This document shows, piece after piece, positions 1 through 6,604 of a stretch of 11,292 nucleotides of DNA (position 1 is the stretch's first letter; every line of letters begins with the position of its first letter). Under the pieces are notes generated by a model. The model saw nothing but the letters and a program-made list of their open reading frames with translations, was not told where the DNA came from and did no database searches. The DNA is from Rhizobium sp. Q54 (GTDB lineage Bacteria; Pseudomonadota; Alphaproteobacteria; Rhizobiales; Beijerinckiaceae), in contig CAMDOY010000090.1 of NCBI GenBank assembly GCA_945903655.1, forward strand, positions 1-11,292. The letters are read 5' to 3'. The translations under genes were made by a program, and so were the position numbers.

Positions 1-357
1 CATGCCCCAGACCGCTGCTATGGCGAGCCCCGCCACTGCGGCGACCAGGAAGCCCGGACCAAGACGACGCTCATGGGCGAAGGGATGACCGGCGAGCCAG
101 CCAAGCAAAAGAGCAGGAAGAGCGGTGGAGACCAGGAACACCATGCTCAGGGCGGGCTGCATGACGGCGCAGGCCAAGGCGCCGATAAAAGCGGCGAAGA
201 GGCCGGCCAGCGACCCGTAGCCGAGCACGGCGATCATCAGAGGCATGGGCGCGAGGATGCTGAGCCAGACGCCCGCCATCATGCCCTTCGCGGGCAGCAG
301 GAAAAGCACGCCTGCGGCGAGCCCCGCCCCAAAGGCTATGAGAAAACGATTCGCCAT
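1..357 (-). CDS. DUF2232-type integral membrane protein, partial (C-terminal part lies outside the window)
   Basis: The minus strand is open from an ATG at 357 to the window edge, giving 119 codons with no stop. The product begins MANRFLIAFGAGLAAGVLFL and is almost continuously hydrophobic, with several Gly/Ala/Leu-rich membrane segments separated by short turns, such as one ending in HPFAHERR. It lies 127 bases downstream of rpsR on the same strand. In alphaproteobacteria a DUF2232 (YybS-like) membrane protein commonly sits between rpsR and rplI, so the assignment rests on hydrophobicity plus position. Its function is unknown. The Shine-Dalgarno is weak (GGGACAG about 8 bases upstream of the ATG). 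A hairpin between rpsR and this gene may reduce its transcription relative to the ribosomal genes. Confidence 0.7.
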   Translation of the reverse strand, partial: MANRFLIAFGAGLAAGVLFLLPAKGMMAGVWLSILAPMPLMIAVLGYGSLAGLFAAFIGALACAVMQPALSMVFLVSTALPALLLGWLAGHPFAHERRLGPGFLVAAVAGLAIAAVWGM

Positions 358-446
358 GCGCCGAGCTGTCCCGCCAGGAAGCGGTTAGAGCGGATCAAAG
401 CCGCCCAACCAAGCCGCTACGGACCATTCCGCGCGGCCGACGTAAA

Positions 447-470
447 CCCTCCCCGGCGGACCGGAGAGGG
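447..470 (-). terminator. Terminator-like or attenuating hairpin after rpsR
   Basis: ccctccccgg (447-456) faces ccggagaggg (461-470) across the 4-base loop cgga. Read on the minus strand this is a 10-bp stem with one G-U pair. It is followed only by TTTACG, a poor U-tract. It starts 15 bases past the rpsR stop. It could be a weak terminator, a 3'-end stabiliser or an attenuator between rpsR and the membrane protein gene. Confidence 0.5.
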
Positions 471-484
471 CGAGTTTCAAGTGC

Positions 485-727
485 TTACTTGATGACGTAG
501 GGCAGCAGACCCAGGAAGCGCGCGCGCTTGATGGCCTGACCCAGCTCGCGCTGCTTCTTGGCGGAGACCGCCGTGATGCGCGAGGGGACGATCTTGCCAC
601 GCTCGGAGATGTAGCGGGACAGGAGACGGACGTCCTTGTAATCGATCTTCGGTGCGCCCGGGCCCGTGAAGGGGCAGGACTTGCGACGGCGGAAGAAGGG
701 GCGACGGGGAGCGGCTGCAGTGGTCAT
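485..727 (-). CDS. rpsR: 30S ribosomal protein S18 (bS18)
   Basis: This 80-residue protein has normal S18 length and composition. It has a basic N-terminus with FFRRRKSCPF (about residues 11-20), then the conserved core with IDYKDVRLLSRYISERGKI, SRITAVSAKKQRELGQAIKRAR and the terminal FLGLLPYV. S18 binds the 30S platform beside S6, and the two proteins are known to form a heterodimer, which fits their adjacency. The start ATG (725-727) shares its A with the rpsF TGA stop (TGATG), so translation is probably coupled to rpsF. A stable hairpin follows at 447-470. The cysteine in KSCPF is common in S18 proteins. Confidence 0.97.
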   Translation of the reverse strand: MTTAAAPRRPFFRRRKSCPFTGPGAPKIDYKDVRLLSRYISERGKIVPSRITAVSAKKQRELGQAIKRARFLGLLPYVIK

Positions 728-1185
728 CAGAAAGCTCCTCCTTCAACGGCGCCATCCTCACGGGGGCGGCGGGGACGATCGGGACGCGGGCCGCGGCGGT
801 CGCCACGATCACCACGGTCGCCGCGATCACCACGATCGCCGCGCTCGTCGCGGTCGCTATCTTCACGCTTGCGCATCATGGCGGAGGGAGCCTCTTCATG
901 GGCCTCCACGCGCAGGGTCAGAAGACGCAGGATGTCCTCGTTGATGCCCATCAGGCGCTCCATCTCGGTGATGGCGGCCGGGGGGGCGTCAATGTTGATG
1001 AGGGTGAAGTGCGCCTTGCGGTTCTTCTTGATGCGGAACGCCAGGGACTTGACGCCCCAGTATTCGATCTTGCCGATCTTGCCGCCATTGGCTTCAATGA
1101 CGGTCTTCATCTGCTCAGTCATCGCTTCGACCTGCTGGGCCGTAACGTCCTGACGAGCAAGGTAGATGTGCTCATAGAGAGCCAT
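727..1185 (-). CDS. rpsF: 30S ribosomal protein S6 (bS6) with charged GDR-repeat tail
   Basis: The S6 ferredoxin-like fold spans about residues 1-100. It begins MALYEHIYLARQDVTAQQVE, has KIEYWGVKSLAFRIKKNRKAH in the middle, and LMGINEDILRLLTLRVE near the end. The remaining 50 or so residues are low-complexity and charged, with tandem GDR/RGD units and Pro-Arg pairs. Long charged tails on S6 are common in alphaproteobacteria. The start at 1185 is preferred because AGAAAGG lies 8-9 bases upstream and the family begins MALYEH; the frame stays open to 1260 but that extension is not S6-like. The product is 152 residues. The gene overlaps rpsR by one base. A possible autoregulatory leader lies upstream (1222-1248). 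Confidence 0.97.
   Translation of the reverse strand: MALYEHIYLARQDVTAQQVEAMTEQMKTVIEANGGKIGKIEYWGVKSLAFRIKKNRKAHFTLINIDAPPAAITEMERLMGINEDILRLLTLRVEAHEEAPSAMMRKREDSDRDERGDRGDRGDRGDRGDRRGPRPDRPRRPREDGAVEGGAF
797..840 (-). repeat. Short tandem repeat coding for the S6 GDR tail
   Basis: Degenerate 9-bp units encode Gly-Asp-Arg triplets near the S6 C-terminus. The 11-mer cgatcaccacg occurs at 806-816 and again at 824-834, exactly 18 bases apart. Such repeats can change length by slippage in multiples of 9 bases without breaking the frame. Confidence 0.7.
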
Positions 1186-1221
1186 GTTGGACCTTTCTCT
1201 GTCTGTTGCAGCCTCGGCGCG

Positions 1222-1248
1222 GAGCCCTTCGAGCCCGGAGAAAGGCCC
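1222..1248 (-). promoter_or_regulatory. Candidate S6:S18-responsive leader stem-loop of rpsF
   Basis: On the minus strand GGGCCTTTC pairs with GAAGGGCTC as a 9-bp stem (two G-U pairs), closing a 9-base loop TCCGGGCTC that contains CCG. It sits 37 bases upstream of the rpsF ATG. A conserved leader motif with an exposed CCG, bound by the S6:S18 dimer, is known in many bacterial rpsF mRNAs. The match here is by topology and the CCG only, so the call is tentative. Confidence 0.3.
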
Positions 1249-1458
1249 GACGGAATACATATCGAAGGCGGAGACACGGGAAGACGGGTTCCTTAACCCT
1301 ATGGACTTGAGCCCACCTTCCGTTCAGCCTCCGGCAGAAGCTGTGGCGTGCTTCTACACGATTTGCCGAGGGATGCAAGACGCCCGACCATCAAAGGCCA
1401 AGGCCAAGCGTGCGCGGGGCCATTTCCTGAAATGCACACCGCTATTCACCGGCCCATG

Positions 1459-1487
1459 CGTGACGCAGGACCCCGGCTCAGTTATAT
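1459..1487 (+). promoter_or_regulatory. Candidate promoter for cvpA
   Basis: CGTGAC (1459-1464) and TTATAT (1482-1487) are separated by 17 bases, in the right direction and about 60 bases before the cvpA start. The -35 is imperfect. No other plausible pair was seen in this stretch. Confidence 0.35.
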
Positions 1488-1546
1488 GAATCAGCGAGTC
1501 GCAAGCGCTGGGTCAGGCGTAGCGTCGCTCCCAAGAGGCCCAACTG

Positions 1547-2224
1547 ATGCCATCCTACCTCGATCTCGGCTTGATCGTCGTCGTTCTGATCTCCGCCCTG
1601 CTGTCCATGCTGCGCGGGTTCACGCGCGAAGTGCTGGCCATCGCCTCCTGGGCGGCGGCGGCGGCGGCGGCCTATCTGTTCCACCCCATGCTGCTGCCCA
1701 CGGTCAAGCAATACATCAGCAATGACAAGGGCGCGCTTGCGGTGGCGGCGGCCAGCATCTTTCTGGTGACGCTGGTGATCGTGTCGGTCATCACCGTGAA
1801 GATTTCCGATCTGATCCTGGATTCGCGCATCGGCGCGCTGGATCGCTCGCTGGGCTTTCTCTTCGGCGCGGGGCGTGGCTTCCTGCTCTGCGCCATCGCC
1901 TTTATTTTTTTCGCCTTTCTCGTGCCTGAGAAGTCCTATCCCACCTGGGTGCAGAATTCGAAGACCCGCAGCTGGCTGGAGGCGACAGGCGCCTCCCTCG
2001 AGGCCTTGCTCCCCGAGAACCTCGACCAGTCCCTGTCAAAGATCCTGAAAAAGGATACGAAGACAGGGGATGAGCCGCCTTCGGAGACGGAAGAAAAGCC
2101 CCCGGCCGCCGCGCCCGCGCCAGCCCCTGCGCGTCCGGGCCAGCGCAGCCAGACCCGTCCCGAGACCCCGCCGCAGAGCATTGACGCATTGCTCAATTCG
2201 GGAAGCGCTGGAACAAGGCGTTGA
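1547..2224 (+). CDS. cvpA: CvpA family inner-membrane protein
   Basis: The 225-residue product has CvpA architecture. Membrane segments lie near residues 5-22, 27-47, 66-87 and 104-125, and the N-terminal signature LRGFTREVL follows the first helix (residues 22-30). The loop with DRSLGFLFGAGRGF (about 99-112) is typical of the family. CvpA was named for colicin V production in E. coli and is linked to envelope stress tolerance; its biochemical role is unresolved. The last 60 residues are a Pro/Ala/Glu-rich soluble tail. The start has AAGAGG 8 bases upstream. Seven GGC repeats (1651-1671) encode a run of alanines. purF follows after 125 bases, the usual cvpA-purF pairing. Confidence 0.93.
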   Translation: MPSYLDLGLIVVVLISALLSMLRGFTREVLAIASWAAAAAAAYLFHPMLLPTVKQYISNDKGALAVAAASIFLVTLVIVSVITVKISDLILDSRIGALDRSLGFLFGAGRGFLLCAIAFIFFAFLVPEKSYPTWVQNSKTRSWLEATGASLEALLPENLDQSLSKILKKDTKTGDEPPSETEEKPPAAAPAPAPARPGQRSQTRPETPPQSIDALLNSGSAGTRR

Positions 2225-2241
2225 TAGTGGCTATGACGGTG

Positions 2242-2270
2242 CTGACATTTGGCGCCGCGCGCTTTATGTC
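2242..2270 (+). promoter_or_regulatory. Candidate purF promoter with overlapping inverted repeat
   Basis: CTGACA (2242-2247) and TATGTC (2265-2270) are 17 bases apart, predicting a transcript start near 2277 and a leader of about 73 bases. TGACAT (2243-2248) and ATGTCA (2266-2271) also form an inverted repeat across the same element, which could be an operator or chance. This suggests purF need not depend only on read-through from cvpA. Confidence 0.4.
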
Positions 2271-2349
2271 ATGATGGTTCCAGAGTTCGGTCGAAAGCGC
2301 TATGCTCGCATTCGGTCGTTCGCTCCACGGATACGCCAAAGGACCTGCG

Positions 2350-3873
2350 ATGAGCCACTCGGATCGCCATACACAGACTTCTGGTTCCGACACGCTCAGC
2401 GAAGCCTACCCCCCTCACCTTGACGCCCCCCTCGACCTCGACGGCGACCGCCTTCGCGAGGAATGCGGGGTCTTCGGCATTTTCGGCCATCCCGAGGCCG
2501 CCGCCATCACGGCGCTGGGCCTGCACGCCCTCCAGCATCGCGGCCAGGAGGCGGCGGGCATCGTGGCCTTTGACGGCAAGCGCTTCAGCTCGGAGCGGCG
2601 CATTGGCCTGGTGGGCGACCATTTCTCCTCGCGCGGCGTGATCGAGCGCCTGCCCGGCAACGCGGCTCTGGGCCATGTGCGCTATTCCACCACCGGCGAG
2701 ACCATCCTGCGCAATGTGCAGCCCCTCTTCGCCGAACTCGATACCGGCGGCTTCGCGGTGGCCCACAACGGCAACCTCACCAATGGCATCACCCTGCGGC
2801 GCGAGCTCATTAAGCAGGGTGCCATCTATCAGTCGACCTCCGACACCGAAGTGATCCTTCATCTGGTGGCGCGCAGCCGCAAGGGCCGCATCCTTGATCG
2901 GTTCATCGAGGGGCTGCGCCAGCTCGAGGGCGCCTATTCGCTGGTGGTCATCACCAACAAGAAGCTGATCGGCGTGCGCGACCCCCTGGGGATTCGCCCC
3001 CTCGTGCTGGGCGAGCTCGACGGGCACTATATCCTGGCATCCGAGACCTGCGCGCTGGACATCATCGGCGCCCGCTTCATCAGGGATGTGGAGAATGGCG
3101 AGGTGGTGGTGATCTCCGAGAGCGGGATCGAATCGCACAAACCCTTCCCACCCCAGCCCATGCGGCCCTGCATCTTCGAATATATCTATTTCTCCCGCCC
3201 CGACTCCATCGTCCATGGCCGCCATGTCTATGAAGTCCGCAAGAACATGGGCGCGCAGCTGGCCCGCGAATCCGGCGTGGACGCCGATGTGATCGTGCCC
3301 GTGCCCGACTCTGGGGTGCCCGCCGCCATCGGCTATGCGCGGGAGGCGGGAATCCCCTTCGAGCTGGGGATCGTGCGCAACCATTATGTGGGCCGCACCT
3401 TCATCCAGCCCACGCAATCGGTGCGTGAGCTTGGCGTTCGCCTCAAGCACAGCGCCAACCGCTCGGTGGTGAAGGACAAGAAGATCGTCCTGATCGATGA
3501 TTCCATCGTGCGCGGGACCACCTCGGTGAAGATCGTGCAGATGATGCGCGACGCCGGCGCGAAGGAGGTGCATTTCCGCATCTCCTCCCCCCCCATCACC
3601 CATCCCGATTACTACGGCATCGACACCCCCAGCCGCGAGAAGCTGCTCGCCGCCACCCATTCGCTGGACGAGATGCGCCGCTACATCGGCTGCGACTCCC
3701 TGGCCTTCCTGTCCGTGGATGGCATCTACCGCGCCATGGGCGAAGAGGGCCGCAACAACGCCCGCCCGCAATTCACCGACCATTGCTTCACCGGCGATTA
3801 CCCCACGAATCTCACGGATCTCGGAGGCGACGCCACGCGCCGTCAGCTCTCCCTGCTCGCGGAATTGGCTTGA
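2350..3873 (+). CDS. purF: Amidophosphoribosyltransferase (glutamine PRPP amidotransferase)
   Basis: PurF makes phosphoribosylamine from PRPP and glutamine, the first committed step of purine synthesis. The start at 2350 has AAAGGA 6 bases upstream; an upstream in-frame ATG at 2302 lacks this. The 507-residue precursor has a 38-residue propeptide, so Cys39 (EECGVFGIFG) becomes the N-terminal nucleophile of the class II glutaminase domain, which includes ALQHRGQEAAGI and the AHNGNLTN segment. The phosphoribosyltransferase domain has the PRPP loop VLIDDSIVRGTTS (residues 380-392). In mature numbering Cys236 is present, but Asp382 replaces a cysteine and the C-terminal cysteine pair of the Bacillus enzyme is absent, so no 4Fe-4S cluster is expected. 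It follows cvpA and precedes an SDR gene. Confidence 0.98.
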   Translation: MSHSDRHTQTSGSDTLSEAYPPHLDAPLDLDGDRLREECGVFGIFGHPEAAAITALGLHALQHRGQEAAGIVAFDGKRFSSERRIGLVGDHFSSRGVIERLPGNAALGHVRYSTTGETILRNVQPLFAELDTGGFAVAHNGNLTNGITLRRELIKQGAIYQSTSDTEVILHLVARSRKGRILDRFIEGLRQLEGAYSLVVITNKKLIGVRDPLGIRPLVLGELDGHYILASETCALDIIGARFIRDVENGEVVVISESGIESHKPFPPQPMRPCIFEYIYFSRPDSIVHGRHVYEVRKNMGAQLARESGVDADVIVPVPDSGVPAAIGYAREAGIPFELGIVRNHYVGRTFIQPTQSVRELGVRLKHSANRSVVKDKKIVLIDDSIVRGTTSVKIVQMMRDAGAKEVHFRISSPPITHPDYYGIDTPSREKLLAATHSLDEMRRYIGCDSLAFLSVDGIYRAMGEEGRNNARPQFTDHCFTGDYPTNLTDLGGDATRRQLSLLAELA

Positions 3874-3894
3874 AGAGCTTGCCAAAGTGATTCC

Positions 3895-3960
3895 GAAAGG
3901 TGCTCTATCAAACTGAATTCATTTTCAAAAATTTCATTATCCTTTTTTGGATTTCAGTTG
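3895..3960. other. AT-rich patch between purF and the SDR gene
   Basis: This stretch is much richer in A and T than its surroundings. It includes tttcaaaaatttc and a run of six T (3943-3948), plus the near-repeat ttcattttc / ttcattatc (3918-3926 and 3933-3941). No stable hairpin precedes the T run, so it is not a clear intrinsic terminator. It may act as an upstream promoter element or protein-binding site for the SDR gene. A TTGATG at 3958-3963 lacks a well-spaced -10. Confidence 0.4.
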
Positions 3961-4013
3961 ATGCGCGGGCCGTCCGGGCGCGCTAGGTTAAGCTGCGCAA
4001 CCCGGAGCCCGTC

Positions 4014-4763
4014 ATGAGCTTGCCCCTTGAGAACCGCATCGCCCTCGTCACCGGCGCATCCCGAGGCATCGGTCGCGCGGTGGCGATTGAATTGGCGCGG
4101 GAGGGGGCCCATGTGGTGGCCCTCGCGCGCACCCAAGGCGCGCTGGAGGAGCTGGACGACGAGATCCGCGCAGTCGGCGGCGAGGCCACCCTCGTGCCCT
4201 GCGACCTCAAGGATTTCGACGCCCTTGACCGGCTGGGCCTCGCCCTGTTCGAACGCTGGCGCAAGCTCGACATTCTCGTGGGCAATGCGGGCGTTCTGGG
4301 CCCGGTGTCGCCGCTGGGCCATGTGGACCCGCCGAACTGGGACAATGTCTTCGCCATCAATGTCACCGCCAACTACCGGCTGATTCGTTCCCTCGACCCG
4401 CTGCTGCGCGCCTCCACCGCCGGCCGCGCCGTCTTCGTGACCTCGGGCGCGGGCAGCCGCGCCGCGATGAAAGCCTATATGGGCCCCTATTCCATCTCGA
4501 AAGCCGCCCTCGACGCCCTCGCCCGCACCTATGCGGCGGAGACCCTGACCACCTCCAATGTCCGCGTGATGATCGCCAACCCCGGCCCGCTGCGCACGAA
4601 GATGCGCGCCAGCCTGATGCCGGGCGAAGACCCCATGACCCTGCGCACCCCCGAGGACTTCGCCCCCAAGGTGGTCGCTCTCTGCCGTCCGGAGTCCACG
4701 GAAAGCGGAAAGCTCTATGATTTTCAGGATGATCGCGTGAAAAGCTGGCGCTCGCCGGAGTGA
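4014..4763 (+). CDS. Short-chain dehydrogenase/reductase (SDR), NAD(P)-dependent
   Basis: This 249-residue protein has the length and motifs of a classical SDR. The Rossmann glycine motif TGASRGIG is at residues 13-20, an acidic CDLKDFD stretch near 62-68, the NAG motif in ILVGNAGV near 87-94, Ser144 in FVTSGAG, and the catalytic Tyr159 and Lys163 in YSISK. PGPLRTKM after the sixth strand is also typical. Arg17 in the glycine motif suggests, but does not prove, NADP preference. The substrate cannot be read from the sequence. GGAG lies 6 bases before the ATG. The gene is commonly found directly after purF in alphaproteobacteria, but no purine role is established. Confidence 0.93.
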   Translation: MSLPLENRIALVTGASRGIGRAVAIELAREGAHVVALARTQGALEELDDEIRAVGGEATLVPCDLKDFDALDRLGLALFERWRKLDILVGNAGVLGPVSPLGHVDPPNWDNVFAINVTANYRLIRSLDPLLRASTAGRAVFVTSGAGSRAAMKAYMGPYSISKAALDALARTYAAETLTTSNVRVMIANPGPLRTKMRASLMPGEDPMTLRTPEDFAPKVVALCRPESTESGKLYDFQDDRVKSWRSPE

Positions 4764-4780
4764 GGTGAATGGACAGTATA

Positions 4781-4831
4781 GTTTCGCTGTTGCTTGCAAA
4801 TAAGCTTGAGGCGAAGCTGTGGCGGCGAAAC
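4781..4831 (+). repeat. Nested inverted repeats downstream of the SDR gene
   Basis: gtttcgc (4781-4787) is perfectly complementary to gcgaaac (4825-4831). Between them agctt (4803-4807) pairs with aagct (4814-4818). The structure starts 17 bases past the SDR stop and could form in RNA. No T-run follows directly, so a terminator role is uncertain. Confidence 0.4.
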
Positions 4832-4853
4832 ATAAGTCTTTCAAACAATTTAT

Positions 4854-4863
4854 ATGACGTCAT
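4854..4863. repeat. Perfect 10-bp palindrome ATGACGTCAT
   Basis: This is an exact dyad in an AT-rich stretch about 72 bases before the small hypothetical gene at 4936. It could be an operator half-site pair or chance. Confidence 0.3.
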
Positions 4864-4935
4864 TCATGGACTTGAGATGATTTAACGCTGCGGTCAACAT
4901 GCAATCAGGCGCTTTGCCGGATTGAGGCACATCGA

Positions 4936-5262
4936 ATGCAGGACCAGGACTTGCACAGCACAGTCGAGCACATCTGGAGCGCCTGGCTGGATCTTAACTA
5001 TGCTTTGGCGGATCTGCACGACAGGGGCGCCGATGACATGATCCGCCTGGAAGTGGGATCGAGCCTGGCGCACTTGCGCGCCATTGCAGAAAAAATCGAC
5101 GCGCTGGCCGCAAACGCCGCCGCCGAGCGGGCCCCCTGCCCGCCCGCCAACCAGCGCCTCACCAAATTTTCCGCTTACCCTTGTCGAAGGGGTTCTTCGA
5201 GTTGCGGGTCGAAATGCGGATCGGCACGCCCTGGAGCGCGAAGGTCTCGCGCAAGCCGTTGA
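4936..5262 (+). CDS. Small hypothetical protein overlapping the 3' end of der
   Basis: I do not recognise this 108-residue product. Residues 1-70 look like a real soluble helical protein, beginning MQDQDLHSTVEHIWSAWLDL and continuing with evenly mixed acidic and hydrophobic residues. From about residue 75 it is antisense to der and becomes a Ser/Arg/Gly/Cys-rich stretch that looks like a shadow translation. The ATG has GAGG 8 bases upstream, and TTGAGA (4872-4877) is a possible -35 with only a poor -10. A GC hairpin (gcgggc 5127-5132 with gcccgc 5138-5143) lies inside the frame, past the der stop on the other strand. The frame may be genuine with an unconserved tail, or its original stop may have been lost. 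Confidence 0.5.
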   Translation: MQDQDLHSTVEHIWSAWLDLNYALADLHDRGADDMIRLEVGSSLAHLRAIAEKIDALAANAAAERAPCPPANQRLTKFSAYPCRRGSSSCGSKCGSARPGARRSRASR

Positions 5263-6583
5263 TCAGGAAGCGCTCGTAACTCGTCGGTAACTCATCGAGC
5301 TGGTTGCCGAAGATCACGAAATGGGGCGGCCTGGCCTTGGGCTGAGTCATGTAGCGGATCTTGATGCGCCAGCCCGACACTGCGGGCGGCGGGGTCTTCT
5401 CGATGACAGGCGCCAGCCAGCGGTTGAGGCGGCCCGTGGAAATGCGGATGTTCCAGGTCTCGTGGACCTTGAAGATCGCCTCCATCAGCTTCTCGACGCC
5501 CACGCCCGTGAGGCCGGAGACCGGCACGACCGGCGAGCCCTTGACCTGCGGCAGAAGCCGGTCGGCCTCCTCGCGCAGTTCCAGCAGGCGCTTGTTCTGG
5601 TCGGGCACCAGATCCCATTTATTGAGGCCGATCACCAGACCGCGCCCCTCTTTGGCCACGAGGTCGATGATGGTCAGATCCTGCTTCTCGAAGGGGATCG
5701 TGGCGTCGAGCAGCACCACCACCACCTCGGCGAAGCGCACCGCGCGCAGGGCGTCGGCGGCGGCGAGTTTTTCCAGCTTGCCATGCACATTGGCCCGCTT
5801 GCGCAGCCCCGCCGTGTCGAACATCTTCATCTTGCGCATGCTGCCGTCGCGGCGCGACCAATGAAATTCCACCGCGATGGAATCGCGGGTGATGCCCGCC
5901 TCCGGCCCGGTCAGCAGCCGGTCTTCGCCCAGAATGCGGTTCAGCAGGGTCGACTTGCCCGCATTGGGACGCCCGATGACCGCCACGCGCAGGGGCTTGG
6001 TCGTATCGAGCTCGGAGCCATCCTCCTCCTCGCCCAGGATGAGGCGGATTTCCTCTTCCTCGTTCTCTTCGGCGGGCAGAGCGGTCTGCTCGGGCAGGGC
6101 CTCGCGCAGGCAGTCATAGAGTTCGGTGACCCCGTCGCCATGCTCGGCGGAGAGGGGGATGGGATGGCCCAGGCCCAGCTCGAAAGCCTCGACTGCGCCC
6201 GCCTGCCCCGCCTTGCCCTCGGCCTTGTTGGCGATGAGGATGATGGGCTTGCCGGAGCGGCGCACCAATTGGCCGAAATAGCGGTCGGTGGGGGTGATGC
6301 CCGCCCGCGCGTCGATCATGAAGAAGATCGCGTCGGCCATTTCGATGGCGGCCTCGGTCTGGGCGCGCATGCGGCCTGACAGGGAGGCGACGTCGCCCTC
6401 TTCAAGACCCGCCGTATCGACGATGGTGAAGGTGAGGTCGGCGATATGGGCCTCCCCCTCGCGCCGGTCGCGGGTGACGCCGGGCTGGTCGTCGACCAGC
6501 GCCAGCTTCTTGCCGACGAGTCGGTTGAAGAGGGTGGATTTTCCGACATTGGGCCGGCCGATGATGGCGACTGTGAAAGACAT
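5159..6583 (-). CDS. der: Ribosome biogenesis GTPase Der (EngA)
   Basis: Der is a tandem-domain GTPase needed for 50S subunit maturation. The 474-residue product has the expected layout. GTPase domain 1 has GRPNVGKS (9-16), DTAG (56-59) and NKAE (119-122). An acidic linker follows (about 171-193). GTPase domain 2 has GRPNAGKS (204-211), DTAG (256-259) and NKWD (321-324). A C-terminal KH-like domain from about 385 ends in NPFDKGKRKIW. The Glu in NKAE departs from the usual NKxD; I recall this as common in alphaproteobacterial Der. TAAGGG lies 3 bases before the ATG. It follows the YfgM-like gene by 52 bases on the same strand. Confidence 0.98.
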   Translation of the reverse strand: MSFTVAIIGRPNVGKSTLFNRLVGKKLALVDDQPGVTRDRREGEAHIADLTFTIVDTAGLEEGDVASLSGRMRAQTEAAIEMADAIFFMIDARAGITPTDRYFGQLVRRSGKPIILIANKAEGKAGQAGAVEAFELGLGHPIPLSAEHGDGVTELYDCLREALPEQTALPAEENEEEEIRLILGEEEDGSELDTTKPLRVAVIGRPNAGKSTLLNRILGEDRLLTGPEAGITRDSIAVEFHWSRRDGSMRKMKMFDTAGLRKRANVHGKLEKLAAADALRAVRFAEVVVVLLDATIPFEKQDLTIIDLVAKEGRGLVIGLNKWDLVPDQNKRLLELREEADRLLPQVKGSPVVPVSGLTGVGVEKLMEAIFKVHETWNIRISTGRLNRWLAPVIEKTPPPAVSGWRIKIRYMTQPKARPPHFVIFGNQLDELPTSYERFLINGLRETFALQGVPIRISTRNSKNPFDKGKRKIW

Positions 6584-6604
6584 GGGCCCTTACATAGTGA
6601 ATTG

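Larger units (their letters stand above)
1186..1546. other. Divergent intergenic region between rpsF and cvpA
   Basis: This 361-base region has no convincing gene; open frames crossing it show no family features and lack good start sites. Toward rpsF it holds the leader with a stem-loop at 1222-1248 and a smaller GGGTT/AACCC hairpin near 1287-1300. A weak minus-strand promoter candidate is TTGCAT (1378-1373), 16 bases, TAGAAG (1356-1351). Toward cvpA a promoter candidate lies at 1459-1487 and a ribosome binding site at 1533-1538. Confidence 0.6.

Noticed and set aside
1651..1671. Seven GGC repeats as a possible phase-variable tract
   Set aside because: Triplet units inside cvpA encode alanines in a membrane helix; length change would not shift the frame, and Ala runs are common in such DNA.
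2269..3885. 538-codon open frame antisense to all of purF
   Set aside because: His/Gly/Ala/Asp-rich composition with no domain, exactly opposite a certain gene; typical shadow frame in GC-rich DNA.
3954..4844. 296-codon minus-strand frame opposite the SDR gene
   Set aside because: Ala/Gly/His-rich, no recognisable family, and the SDR gene has complete catalytic motifs.
5127..5143. GC hairpin past the der stop as a der terminator
   Set aside because: Six-bp stem with no T-tract on the minus strand; could be chance in GC-rich sequence.
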